A DNA stretch of 64,000 bases from Oscillospiraceae bacterium (GTDB lineage: Bacteria > Bacillota > Clostridia > UBA1381 > UBA9506): the NCBI GenBank assembly GCA_015068905.1, contig SVJQ01000004.1, forward strand, positions 44,221-108,220. Direction: 5' to 3'. Below the pieces are notes generated by a model. That model saw only the letters and a program-made list of their open reading frames with translations, did not search any database and was not told where the DNA came from. Every line of letters begins with the position of its first letter. Position 1 is the first letter of the stretch. Position numbers and translations under genes: made by a program. Positions 44,271-54,236 of the stretch are shown here, one piece after another.

Positions 44271-45206
44271 TTATAACAAGTTCTGCAATAACCAGCAGAC
44301 AAAAGGCAGGGTTACAAGGCTTGCCACCGTTGTCATAAACAGCCCCACCGCCGTGTATTCATAGTCAGCGCCGTGCTCATGAGCCAAAATGGTGAGAACC
44401 GTCTGTGCAGGCATTGCCGCCTCCAGCACTACAACACCCAAGATAATTTCAGGAATTCCAAAGGCCTTAAACAAATACAGAAAGACAATGGGCATAATCA
44501 CCAGTTTCAGCGGCGCTATCACAAAAATCCACCATTTTTTCATGGTTTTTTTCACGTCTATTGTGGCAAGGGTCATACCGATAAAGATCATGGAAAGTGC
44601 CGTGGTCAAACCGCCCACACTACTTGCCGCTTCGTTTACTACCGGCGGCAACTTAATGCGGAAGAAAAACATCAAAATAGCAATACCAAAGGAAATGGTG
44701 TTGGGGTTTAAAAGCTTTTTGGCAAAGCTTTCTTTCTTGCCAGAGCCATTTTTGCTCATTAAAAATACGCCCACAGTCCACATAAACAGGTCATTTAACA
44801 GCCAATAGATAATGGCATAGAAAAAGCCCTCGTTTCCGTACATCGCCACAATAATGGGATACCCCATAAAAATAACATTACCAAGGCAAGCCATCAGCTG
44901 ATGTACCGCCTCTGTTGCACGGGGCACTTTTAAAAGCTTGCCTGTTATAACACCGATGCCAAACAAAGTGCCGATACAAATAACAGATAAAAGGCACACA
45001 AGCCCCAACTCGCCCAGCCGTGACGGTTCAAAATTTTCTTTTGAGATAGAAGAAATAATCAAACAAGGCAAAATGAGCTTAACAATAAGTTTTGAGATAG
45101 AGTCTTTATGTCGGGCTTCTACATACCCCGTTTTAACCACCAAAAAGCCCATCAGCATAATTGCTGCAAGCATGCCTACCTGCTTAACTACCGTAATAAA
45201 TTCCAT
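44271..45206 (-). CDS. AEC-family (auxin efflux carrier/malate permease-like) transporter
   Basis: 311 residues with ten predicted transmembrane helices. Family features include the N-terminal GYVEARHKDSISKLIVKLILP (residues about 27-47, at most 20 cited) and the half-repeat GMTLATIDVKK at about 210. Bacterial members export organic acids such as malate or malonate. It is the first gene of the unit with nrdG; the link may be only transcriptional. An extended -10 (TGATATAAT, 45246-45254) about 40 bp upstream is a possible promoter. Confidence 0.88.
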   Translation of the reverse strand: MEFITVVKQVGMLAAIMLMGFLVVKTGYVEARHKDSISKLIVKLILPCLIISSISKENFEPSRLGELGLVCLLSVICIGTLFGIGVITGKLLKVPRATEAVHQLMACLGNVIFMGYPIIVAMYGNEGFFYAIIYWLLNDLFMWTVGVFLMSKNGSGKKESFAKKLLNPNTISFGIAILMFFFRIKLPPVVNEAASSVGGLTTALSMIFIGMTLATIDVKKTMKKWWIFVIAPLKLVIMPIVFLYLFKAFGIPEIILGVVVLEAAMPAQTVLTILAHEHGADYEYTAVGLFMTTVASLVTLPFVCWLLQNLL

Positions 45207-45402
45207 ATTTGTACTCCGTTCTTTTATACTTAAGTCAACTTTTATATTATATCATACCCCGCCTGCTACCGTCAATATTCTCCATATTCGATTCCGACAA
45301 ATTTCGGACAGGGTCTCTGTTCACATTTAGCCAAAAGGCGCATATAGTATTACTACAAAGCCCGTTTTTGTCAGAAAAGTTTCGGGCAGAAAGGCTGTGA
45401 AA

Positions 45403-45849
45403 ATGACAATGGCACTTTCGGACAGAGAGTTGCTTGCAAGGCTTGTGCAATGCGAAGCAGGCGGTGAGGGGGATAATGGTATGCGCGCCGTTGCAAGCGT
45501 TGTCATGAACCGGGTCCGCGCCCCCGGCGGTGAATACGCAAGGATTGGTCAGGGCAGCATCCGCAACATCATCTTTCAGGAGGGGCAATTTACCTGCGTC
45601 AAAGAGGTCGTGGCAGGAGAATATAACGCCCAGAACATCTACAATATGCGCCCTCAGGCCATTCACTTTGAGATTGCTGACTGGGCAATTGCCGGCAACC
45701 GCCTGCCGCCTTTGGGTCAGGCGCTTTGGTTTTTTAACCCCTACCGCCCCACGTGCCGACAAAATTTTCCCAGTCAGGTTGGCTATTTTGTTACCCGCGT
45801 TGTAAACCATTGTTTTTACAATCCAACAGATGCTTATTTTCAAACATAA
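45403..45849 (+). CDS. cwlJ: CwlJ/SleB-type spore cortex-lytic hydrolase
   Basis: 148 residues from ATG 45403 (AAAGG eight bases upstream; a GTG lies six bases earlier). A single hydrolase_2 domain without a signal peptide has the catalytic Glu18 in QCEAGGEG and motifs VASVVMNRV and IIFQEGQF. SleB has a signal peptide and wall-binding domain; their absence, together with the adjacent gerQ, favours CwlJ, which sits in the spore coat and degrades cortex during germination. Confidence 0.9.
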   Translation: MTMALSDRELLARLVQCEAGGEGDNGMRAVASVVMNRVRAPGGEYARIGQGSIRNIIFQEGQFTCVKEVVAGEYNAQNIYNMRPQAIHFEIADWAIAGNRLPPLGQALWFFNPYRPTCRQNFPSQVGYFVTRVVNHCFYNPTDAYFQT

Positions 45850-45873
45850 ATAATAAGAAAGGAATGTGAAAGC

Positions 45874-46398
45874 ATGCCAAACGACAATATGCAATTTTAT
45901 CAGGAGACTACGGACCAGAACTGGATAGGTGCTACCTCTCCAGAAACCGGCGGACGAAACATCCCGGGATATTTTTATGATGAACCTCTGTCAATGAATC
46001 AGGGGGCAACCAACTCCTTCCCACAGAATCCATCTGTACCACCCAACCCCTCGCCTCAGGAATCTCCTGAAGCTGTAGGCAATCCACAGAACAATCAGGA
46101 GGTGTACGGCGGCTCTTTTCAAGCGGCCCTGCAAAACAACCTCGGTTATTTCGTTGTCATTGAGTTCTTAATCGGCACAAACGGTTTGACCGAAAAAGAG
46201 GGTATTCTCTATGCTGTTGGCAACAACTTTGTCACCCTTTATGAACAGGAAACAGACCGCTATATTGTTTGCGATTTATTCTCCATTAAATTTGTTACCT
46301 TCTTCCGCCAAAGCCCCTCTTACATAGTCAGCCCTAACGCTGTCGGCAACCCTCGTTCGCCCCGTAGCTACGGTGGCATGGTACCGAGGGGGATGTAG
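45874..46398 (+). CDS. gerQ: Spore coat protein GerQ
   Basis: 174 residues. The N-terminal half is Pro/Asn/Gln-rich and low in complexity; the C-terminal half (about 85-150) matches the GerQ domain, with FQAALQNNLGYFVVIEFL and CDLFSIKFVTFF. In Bacillus GerQ is needed for CwlJ to settle in the coat and is cross-linked by transglutaminase. It follows cwlJ by 24 bp with AAGGAATG upstream, the same two-gene order as in Bacillus. Confidence 0.85.
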   Translation: MPNDNMQFYQETTDQNWIGATSPETGGRNIPGYFYDEPLSMNQGATNSFPQNPSVPPNPSPQESPEAVGNPQNNQEVYGGSFQAALQNNLGYFVVIEFLIGTNGLTEKEGILYAVGNNFVTLYEQETDRYIVCDLFSIKFVTFFRQSPSYIVSPNAVGNPRSPRSYGGMVPRGM

Positions 46399-46415
46399 CA
46401 AAAGGCGCACCCCTT

Positions 46416-46485
46416 AAATTGTAGGGGCGGGGTTCCATCCCCGCCCGTTTATTCATGAGGGCACAGAGGCCCTCTCCTACAAATT
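46416..46485. repeat. 70-bp palindromic intergenic element with inverted ends
   Basis: Ends AAATTGTAGG and CCTACAAATT are inverted repeats; inside are two hairpins, GGCGGGG/CCCCGCC and GAGGGC/GCCCTC. It resembles miniature non-coding elements common between genes of gut Clostridia. It may also end the cwlJ-gerQ transcript. Confidence 0.55.
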
Positions 46486-46495
46486 CCTGCTACGC

Positions 46496-46538
46496 AAAAA
46501 AGGCGATGTAAAACAATTATTTTTACATCGCCTTTTTT
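46496..46538. terminator. Bidirectional terminator-like hairpin
   Basis: AAAGGCGATGTAAAA and TTTTACATCGCCTTT pair around a short loop with A and T runs on either side. Confidence 0.7.
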
Positions 46539-46540
46539 GT

Positions 46541-46940
46541 TAGGGAATAGGAAAAAATGCTTCAGAATAGACAAACTGAGTTCCGACGGCGTACAACGTT
46601 ACAGTATGCGTTTTTTTATCGTAGCCGCCTAAAGGCGACTACTCATTTTAAACGCAACTGTTCCTCTCTCATCAAAAGACTATAGTCTTTTGATGAAAAA
46701 AGGAAAAACCGTCCGTCACTGTGACGTTTTCCTTCTTAGGAAGGAAAACAAACCAAAGAACGTGTTTTGACGTGCCAAGAGGTGAAGTTTGTTCATAGCA
46801 AAAAAGAATAAATTTTTAAAAAACTAAAAATTTTGAGTTTTTCTTTTATTATTACAGAATACTATTTGTTTTTCTGTTCTATTTTAATCTACGTTTCGTT
46901 TCTTTTTTGCGTTCTGGACTTTTTTTACATCCCCTTTTTA
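46541..46940. other. Gene-free stretch rich in palindromes
   Basis: Four stem-loops in 140 bp: GTAGCCGCC/GGCGACTAC (46621-46642), a perfect 26-bp palindrome CATCAAAAGACTA plus its complement (46670-46695), AAGGAAAA...TTTTCCTT (46700-46734), and CCTTCTTAGGAAGG (46731-46744). The 19-bp motif shared with 40098-40116 follows at 46781. The rest, up to the end of wecB, is T-rich and shows nothing else. No frame looks coding. Confidence 0.5.
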
Positions 46941-48089
46941 TTACAGCCATTCTTCCGGCTTTACATCAGTTTTTCCAAAGGCATACAAAATTGCATCAAC
47001 AATTCGCTTGGATGCCTGCCCATCGCCATAAGGGTTAACGGCACGGCTCATAGCATCATACGCCGATTGTTCAGTCAAAAGCTCGTGCGCCATCTGGTAG
47101 ATGGTTTCTTCATCCGTTCCGGCAATTTTAACCGTGCCGGCATAAACAGCCTCGGGGCGCTCGGTTTCACTGCGAAGCACAAGCACCGGCTTACCCAGTG
47201 ACGGTGCTTCCTCCTGCAGACCGCCGGAATCCGTCATAACCATATAGGCACGATTCATCAGGTTGTGCAGTTCTTCCACATCCACAGGGTCAATTAAAAG
47301 AATCCGGTCATGACCGCCTAAAATTGCCTGCGCCGGTTCTCTGACCGCCGGATTTAAGTGCATAGGGTAAACCACATGCACATCCTCGTGGTCATCTGCA
47401 ATGCGTTTAACCGCTGTCAAAATCTGTACTAAGGGTTCGCCTAAATTTTCACGTCTGTGGGCTGTCAAAAGAATGGTTCTGCCCTTTGAAAATTCAAAAT
47501 TCTTCAGGGCTTCTGTCTGAAATTCATAACTATCTGTCACGGTGTGACGCACCGCATCAATAACCGTGTTGCCGGTTACAAAAATCTTTTCTTCCTCCAC
47601 CATTTCCTTCAAAAGGTTTTCACGATTATTTTTGGTGGGTGCAAAATATAAATCCGTCAGAGCCGTTGTCAGCTTGCGGTTCATTTCTTCAGGATAGGGT
47701 GAATATTTATCATAGGTTCTAAGGCCAGCTTCAACGTGCCCCACCTGAATTTTGCAGTAAAACGCTGCCAAAGCACCGGCAAAGGTAGTAGAGGTATCGC
47801 CGTGGACCAAAACAATATCAGGCTTTGCCTCATTCATAACCTCTTCAAGACCAGTCAACGCACGGGTAGTAATGGATGACAGGGTCTGGCGCTGTTGCAT
47901 AATATTTAAATCATAGTCCGGCACAATAGCAAACCGCTCCAGCACCTGATCAAGCATCTGCCGGTGCTGTGCTGTTACGCACACAATAGACTGGATTTCT
48001 TCTCTTTTTTCAAGTTCCTTCACCAGGGGTGCCATTTTTATAGCCTCGGGTCTGGTGCCGAACACAGTCATAACTTTAATCTTATCCAT
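46941..48089 (-). CDS. wecB: UDP-N-acetylglucosamine 2-epimerase (non-hydrolysing)
   Basis: 382 residues from ATG 48089 with GGAGG five bases upstream (a TTG four codons earlier is less likely). Signatures FGTRPEAIKMAPL, VHGDTSTTFAG, HVEAGLRTYDKYSPYPEE and SGGLQEEAPSLGKP are present. It interconverts UDP-GlcNAc and UDP-ManNAc for teichoic-acid linkage units or surface polysaccharide (also called mnaA). It follows the TagO-like gene by 18 bp. Confidence 0.96.
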   Translation of the reverse strand: MDKIKVMTVFGTRPEAIKMAPLVKELEKREEIQSIVCVTAQHRQMLDQVLERFAIVPDYDLNIMQQRQTLSSITTRALTGLEEVMNEAKPDIVLVHGDTSTTFAGALAAFYCKIQVGHVEAGLRTYDKYSPYPEEMNRKLTTALTDLYFAPTKNNRENLLKEMVEEEKIFVTGNTVIDAVRHTVTDSYEFQTEALKNFEFSKGRTILLTAHRRENLGEPLVQILTAVKRIADDHEDVHVVYPMHLNPAVREPAQAILGGHDRILLIDPVDVEELHNLMNRAYMVMTDSGGLQEEAPSLGKPVLVLRSETERPEAVYAGTVKIAGTDEETIYQMAHELLTEQSAYDAMSRAVNPYGDGQASKRIVDAILYAFGKTDVKPEEWL

Positions 48090-48107
48090 ACAAACCTCCA
48101 AAGGACT

Positions 48108-49208
48108 TTATTTGTCTTCTGCGCTTTCCTCTGATGACTCTTTTTCTTCTTTTTGGGGTTCCTGATGTCTGCCGGCTTTGTTAAAAGCAAAAACACCCAC
48201 CAAAACGAAGAAAATCATCAAAAACAGACCGCGACTCATATCGGTCAGCACCATAACGATGGCACCACCGGCTAAAATAATTGACAGGACATACAAAATA
48301 ATAACCGTCGCCTTGTGAGAAAAGCCTTTGTCAATCAGCTTGTGATGCAAGTGCCCGCGATCAGGTGCCATAATGGGCTGACGTTTAATAATTCTTCTGA
48401 TAATGGCAAAGGCCGTATCAAAAATAGGCAAGCCCAAAACCATCAGCGGCACAAACACCGCCACATAGGTTTTAAAGGGACCCTGAATGGATACGCAAGC
48501 AAGCACAAAGCCTAAAAACGTTGCGCCGGTATCCCCCATAAACAGTCTTGCCGGATTAAAATTGTAAGGCAAAAAGCCGAAGCAGGCGCCGGCAAGGGCT
48601 GCTGCCATAACAAGAATGGAAATTGAATTGTTATGCATTAAAAGCAGGATAGACAAAAGTGCTACTGATGCGATGGATGAAATACCTGCCGCAAGACCGT
48701 CAAGCCCGTCTAGCAGATTCACGGCGTTGGTAACACCGGCAATCCAAAGCACACTACCTGCATACGACAGCCAGGGGTGCAAACTCATCAGCTCGCCTGT
48801 AAATGGATTGGTAATCCCTGTCACGCGGACGCCCATACAAACCGAAATCGTTGCTGCAACCAACTGTACCACAAATTTCAGTTTGGCCGGTCGGGGCTTG
48901 ATATCATCAAAAATACCTAAAATAACAATAATCAGGCTACCTATTAAGATGCCGATTAAACTATAGTTGACCGAACCCGTATCCAGTTTAAACTGTGCAA
49001 AAGAAATAACGCTGACTAAAAATCCGCAAAAAATTGCCAGACCGCCAAGGCGGGCTTTGGGCTCTTTGTGCATACGTCGTGCGTCTTTAGGGACATCTAC
49101 TGCACCAACCTTATATGCAATTTTTTCAGCCAAGGGTGTTGCAAGATAGGAAATAATCAACGCAACCACAAAGGCCATAATAATAAAAATGCCGTTTGAC
49201 TGACTCAT
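48108..49208 (-). CDS. tagO: Undecaprenyl-phosphate GlcNAc-1-phosphate transferase, TagO/WecA
   Basis: 366 residues from ATG 49208 (a GTG two codons earlier is possible). About eleven transmembrane helices and MraY-superfamily motifs: MHKEPKARLGGLAI, NLLDGLDGLAAG (catalytic Asp pair), PARLFMGDTGATFLG and RGHLHHKLID. It starts lipid-linked synthesis of wall teichoic acid or similar polymer. The C-terminal tail is acidic and Lys/Glu-rich. First gene of the tagO-wecB operon. Confidence 0.93.
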   Translation of the reverse strand: MSQSNGIFIIMAFVVALIISYLATPLAEKIAYKVGAVDVPKDARRMHKEPKARLGGLAIFCGFLVSVISFAQFKLDTGSVNYSLIGILIGSLIIVILGIFDDIKPRPAKLKFVVQLVAATISVCMGVRVTGITNPFTGELMSLHPWLSYAGSVLWIAGVTNAVNLLDGLDGLAAGISSIASVALLSILLLMHNNSISILVMAAALAGACFGFLPYNFNPARLFMGDTGATFLGFVLACVSIQGPFKTYVAVFVPLMVLGLPIFDTAFAIIRRIIKRQPIMAPDRGHLHHKLIDKGFSHKATVIILYVLSIILAGGAIVMVLTDMSRGLFLMIFFVLVGVFAFNKAGRHQEPQKEEKESSEESAEDK

Positions 49209-49266
49209 AATCACACAATCCTTTCCGGCGAATAAGCCGGTTTTCTTTTGTAAGATTCACACAAAA

Positions 49267-49295
49267 ATTATATAACTTTTTTCCCGATTTGTCAA
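49267..49295 (-). promoter_or_regulatory. Promoter of tagO-wecB
   Basis: TTGACA-17-TATAAT on the minus strand, exact consensus, about 58 bp before the start. Confidence 0.85.
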
Positions 49296-49323
49296 TATTT
49301 TCTGCGCTTTTTAAACAGCAGAG

Positions 49324-49371
49324 TGTAACAAAACAGGCTATAGCAAAACGAGATTATTTTGCCATAGCCTG
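49324..49371 (-). terminator. Terminator of the gyrB-gyrA-XRE unit
   Basis: CAGGCTAT...TTTTGC arms pair (CAGGCTATGGCAAAA with TTTTGCTATAGCCTG) and are followed by TTTTG on the minus strand. Sequence resembles the trxB terminator. Confidence 0.75.
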
Positions 49372-49377
49372 ATTCTT

Positions 49378-49590
49378 TTATTCTTCTTCGCCGGTGAGTC
49401 CTAAAATCCAGTCTGCTGAAGCACCGTAATACTTACAAAGCTTGATTAAATGTTCAAGGGGCAGACTGCGGACACCAAGTTCATATTTTGAATACACCTG
49501 CTGCCGGATGCCAAGCACCTCTGATATCTGCTTTTGGGTCAGCTTTTTCCCTTCCCGCAAATCTCTCATTCTGTCATTATAGTGCTTCAT
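49378..49590 (-). CDS. XRE-family helix-turn-helix regulator
   Basis: 70 residues: a Cro/C1-type HTH (RDLREGKKLTQKQISEVLGI, helix-turn-helix about 18-39) fills nearly the whole protein, with no effector domain. It begins 3 bp after the gyrA stop, within its ribosome-loading distance, so it is probably co-transcribed with gyrase genes. Targets unknown. Similar stand-alone proteins are common as orphan regulators or antitoxin-like proteins; no toxin lies beside it. Confidence 0.85.
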   Translation of the reverse strand: MKHYNDRMRDLREGKKLTQKQISEVLGIRQQVYSKYELGVRSLPLEHLIKLCKYYGASADWILGLTGEEE

Positions 49591-49593
49591 AGC

Positions 49594-52089
49594 TTACGCC
49601 TCCGGTGTGGTTTCTTCAGAAACTACCTCGGTGGTATTCTCTGCAGTTTCATCCACCTCGTCTGTTTCCTCCTGCTCATCGGTACGGGCAATGCTCACAA
49701 TATGAACATCGTCAAGACGCATCAGACGCACACCCTTGGTCAATCGACCGATTCTGCTGATTTCACGGGTCTTCATACGAATGATGGTACCGTCTGAGGT
49801 GATCAGCATAATATCGTCGGTTTCTGTAACCATACGAATACCGGCAATGTTACCTGTCGCTTCTGACAAACGATACGTGTTAACACCCTGACCGCCACGG
49901 TTCTGAGTCTTATATTCAGACAGAGCTGTCTTTTTGCCGTAACCCTTTTCAGTTACAACCAAAAGGTCAGCATCTTCTGTTACAATGCCCATACCAACAA
50001 CATAGTCGCCGTCAGATGCCAAGCGGATACCACGAACACCGTGAGACACACGACCCAAGGGGCGAGCATCGGTTTCGTTAAAGCGGATACACATACCGTT
50101 ATGGGTTGCAAGAAGAACATCCTGCTTGCCGTCTGTTAAGGCTACGTTAATCAACTCGTCATCCTCATCCAGTACAATGGCAGCAAGGCCGCTCTTTCTT
50201 GCGGTGTTATATGCCATAAAGTCAGTCTTTTTAACAATACCCTTTTTCGTTGCAAAGAACAGATACTTATCCTCTTCAAATTCGCGAACGCAGATGGTTG
50301 CCGTAACCTTTTCTTCAGGGTCAAGCTGCAACAGGTTTACAATGGCTGTACCCTTTGCCTGACGGCCTGCTTCAGGAATTTCATAAGCTTTCAAGCGATA
50401 CATCTTACCTTTATTAGTAAAGAACAGAACGTGATTGTGGGTGCTGGTAACAAACAGATTTTCCACAAAGTCCTCTTCACGGGTGGTCATACCCATAATA
50501 CCCTTACCGCCGCGGCGCTGAGCCTTGTAAGTATCAACCGGCATACGTTTTACATAGCCGAAGTGAGTTAAGGTAACAACCACATCTTCCTCTTCAATCA
50601 GGTCTTCGATGTTGATTTCATCATCGTGAGCTGTGATTTCAGACTTACGGTCATCGCCGTATTTGTCACGAATAGCAGTCAGCTCTTCTTTGATGATATC
50701 CAGTACCATATATTCATTATTTAACACATCGTTTAAGTACTTGATGGTCTTCATCAGTTCTTCATACTCAGCGTCAATCTTTTCACGCTCGAGACCCTGC
50801 AGACGGGCAAGACGCATATCCAGAATTGCCTGCGCCTGAATGTCAGACAGGTTGAACTGTTCCATCAATTTGGGTTTCGCATCGTCATAGCTTGAACGAA
50901 TGACCTTGATGATTTCGTCAATGTGGTCAAGCGCAATTCTGAGACCCTCTAAGATATGGGCACGAGCTTCTGCCTTCTTTAAATCAAAGCGGGTTCTTCT
51001 GACGATAACATCCTTCTGGAATTCCAGATAGTGATAAAGCATCTCTTTCAGGTTTAACACCTTCGGCTCTTTGCCAACAATGGCAAGCATAATAATGCTG
51101 AAGGTTTCCTGCAGCTGGGTATACTTATACAGCTGATTTAAAATAACGTTTGCATTGGCATCACGCTTTAATTCGATAACCATACGCATACCGTCACGGT
51201 CAGACTCATCACGCAGGCCGGAAATGCCTTCCACACGCTTGTCTTTAACAAGCTCAGCAATTTTTTCAATGAGGCGTGCCTTGTTAACCTGATAGGGCAG
51301 CTCTGTGACAACAATTCGCTGTCTGTCCCCTGCCATCTGTTCAATTTCGCTTCTGGCACGCATCACGATTTTACCGCGACCGGTTTCATAAGCGCTGCGG
51401 ATGCCGGAAAGGCCCATAATGATACCCGCTGTGGGGAAGTCAGGGCCCTTGATGTGCTCGCACAGACCCTCAATAGAAATATCCGGGTCGTCAATCAGGG
51501 CAACAATACCGTCAATAACCTCACGCAGGTTATGGGGCGGAATGTTGGTCGCCATACCAACAGCGATACCGGAAGAACCGTTTACCAGCAGGTTGGGGAA
51601 ACGGGAAGGAAGAACCGTCGGTTCTTCTCTGTCTTCATTGTAGTTGGGCATAAAATCTACGGTCTGCTTTTCAATTTCTGTCAGCATATCCATAGAGATT
51701 TTTGACATTCTTGCCTCAGTATAACGGTAAGCAGCCGGTGGGTCACCGTCAACTGAACCGAAGTTACCGTGACCGTCTACTAAGGGGTAACGCATAGAAA
51801 AATCCTGAGCTAAACGCACAAGAGCGTCATAAACAGATGCATCACCGTGGGGATGATATTTACCCAGCACATCACCGACGGTGGTCGCACACTTTTTATA
51901 CGGATTTGTGGGGTATAAATTGGCTTCATACATTGCGTACAAAATACGACGGTGAACAGGCTTTAAACCGTCACGCACATCGGGAAGCGCACGACCTACA
52001 ATAACGCTCATTGCGTAGTTAATGTAGGATTTTTTCATTTCTTTGGTTATTTCAACAGGTATAACTGTCTGATTTTCAAATTCTTGCAT
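49594..52089 (-). CDS. gyrA: DNA gyrase subunit A
   Basis: 831 residues. Catalytic Tyr is in [10 protein letters not shown] (about 122), and the quinolone-resistance region [19 protein letters not shown] has the usual Ser replaced by Ala-Ser order seen in many clostridia. The six-bladed C-terminal domain has the GyrA box QRRGGKG, confirming gyrase rather than ParC. An acidic C-terminal tail follows. It lies 32 bp after gyrB. Confidence 0.98.
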   Translation of the reverse strand: MQEFENQTVIPVEITKEMKKSYINYAMSVIVGRALPDVRDGLKPVHRRILYAMYEANLYPTNPYKKCATTVGDVLGKYHPHGDASVYDALVRLAQDFSMRYPLVDGHGNFGSVDGDPPAAYRYTEARMSKISMDMLTEIEKQTVDFMPNYNEDREEPTVLPSRFPNLLVNGSSGIAVGMATNIPPHNLREVIDGIVALIDDPDISIEGLCEHIKGPDFPTAGIIMGLSGIRSAYETGRGKIVMRARSEIEQMAGDRQRIVVTELPYQVNKARLIEKIAELVKDKRVEGISGLRDESDRDGMRMVIELKRDANANVILNQLYKYTQLQETFSIIMLAIVGKEPKVLNLKEMLYHYLEFQKDVIVRRTRFDLKKAEARAHILEGLRIALDHIDEIIKVIRSSYDDAKPKLMEQFNLSDIQAQAILDMRLARLQGLEREKIDAEYEELMKTIKYLNDVLNNEYMVLDIIKEELTAIRDKYGDDRKSEITAHDDEINIEDLIEEEDVVVTLTHFGYVKRMPVDTYKAQRRGGKGIMGMTTREEDFVENLFVTSTHNHVLFFTNKGKMYRLKAYEIPEAGRQAKGTAIVNLLQLDPEEKVTATICVREFEEDKYLFFATKKGIVKKTDFMAYNTARKSGLAAIVLDEDDELINVALTDGKQDVLLATHNGMCIRFNETDARPLGRVSHGVRGIRLASDGDYVVGMGIVTEDADLLVVTEKGYGKKTALSEYKTQNRGGQGVNTYRLSEATGNIAGIRMVTETDDIMLITSDGTIIRMKTREISRIGRLTKGVRLMRLDDVHIVSIARTDEQEETDEVDETAENTTEVVSEETTPEA

Positions 52090-52121
52090 ACAAATGCTCC
52101 TTTAACTGACGTAATTCCGGG

Positions 52122-54068
<1,947 letters not shown>

Positions 54069-54089
54069 TCAAAAATAGCCTTTTTATAT

Positions 54090-54118
54090 ATTATAGCACA
54101 AAACAATACAAAAAGCAA
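54090..54118 (-). promoter_or_regulatory. Promoter of gyrBA
   Basis: TTGCTT-17-TATAAT on the minus strand, about 48 bp before gyrB. Confidence 0.7.
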
Positions 54119-54198
54119 GGTTTTTATCTAAAAAAGATTTTAGAGGCATTTTTGACGCATAACAATTTTTTGACCTTATTTCCACTCATCCAAAAATA

Positions 54199-54230
54199 AA
54201 AATCCGCGTCAGCAAACTGACGCGGATTTT
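54199..54230 (-). terminator. Terminator of dprA-topA
   Basis: AAAATCCGCGTCAG and CTGACGCGGATTTT pair around a 4-nt loop, with a T-rich tail on the minus strand, just after topA. Confidence 0.88.
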
Positions 54231-54236
54231 ACTCTC

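Noticed and set aside
45247..45894. 215-codon minus-strand frame
   Set aside because: Antisense to cwlJ, which has clear family motifs; no recognisable domain.
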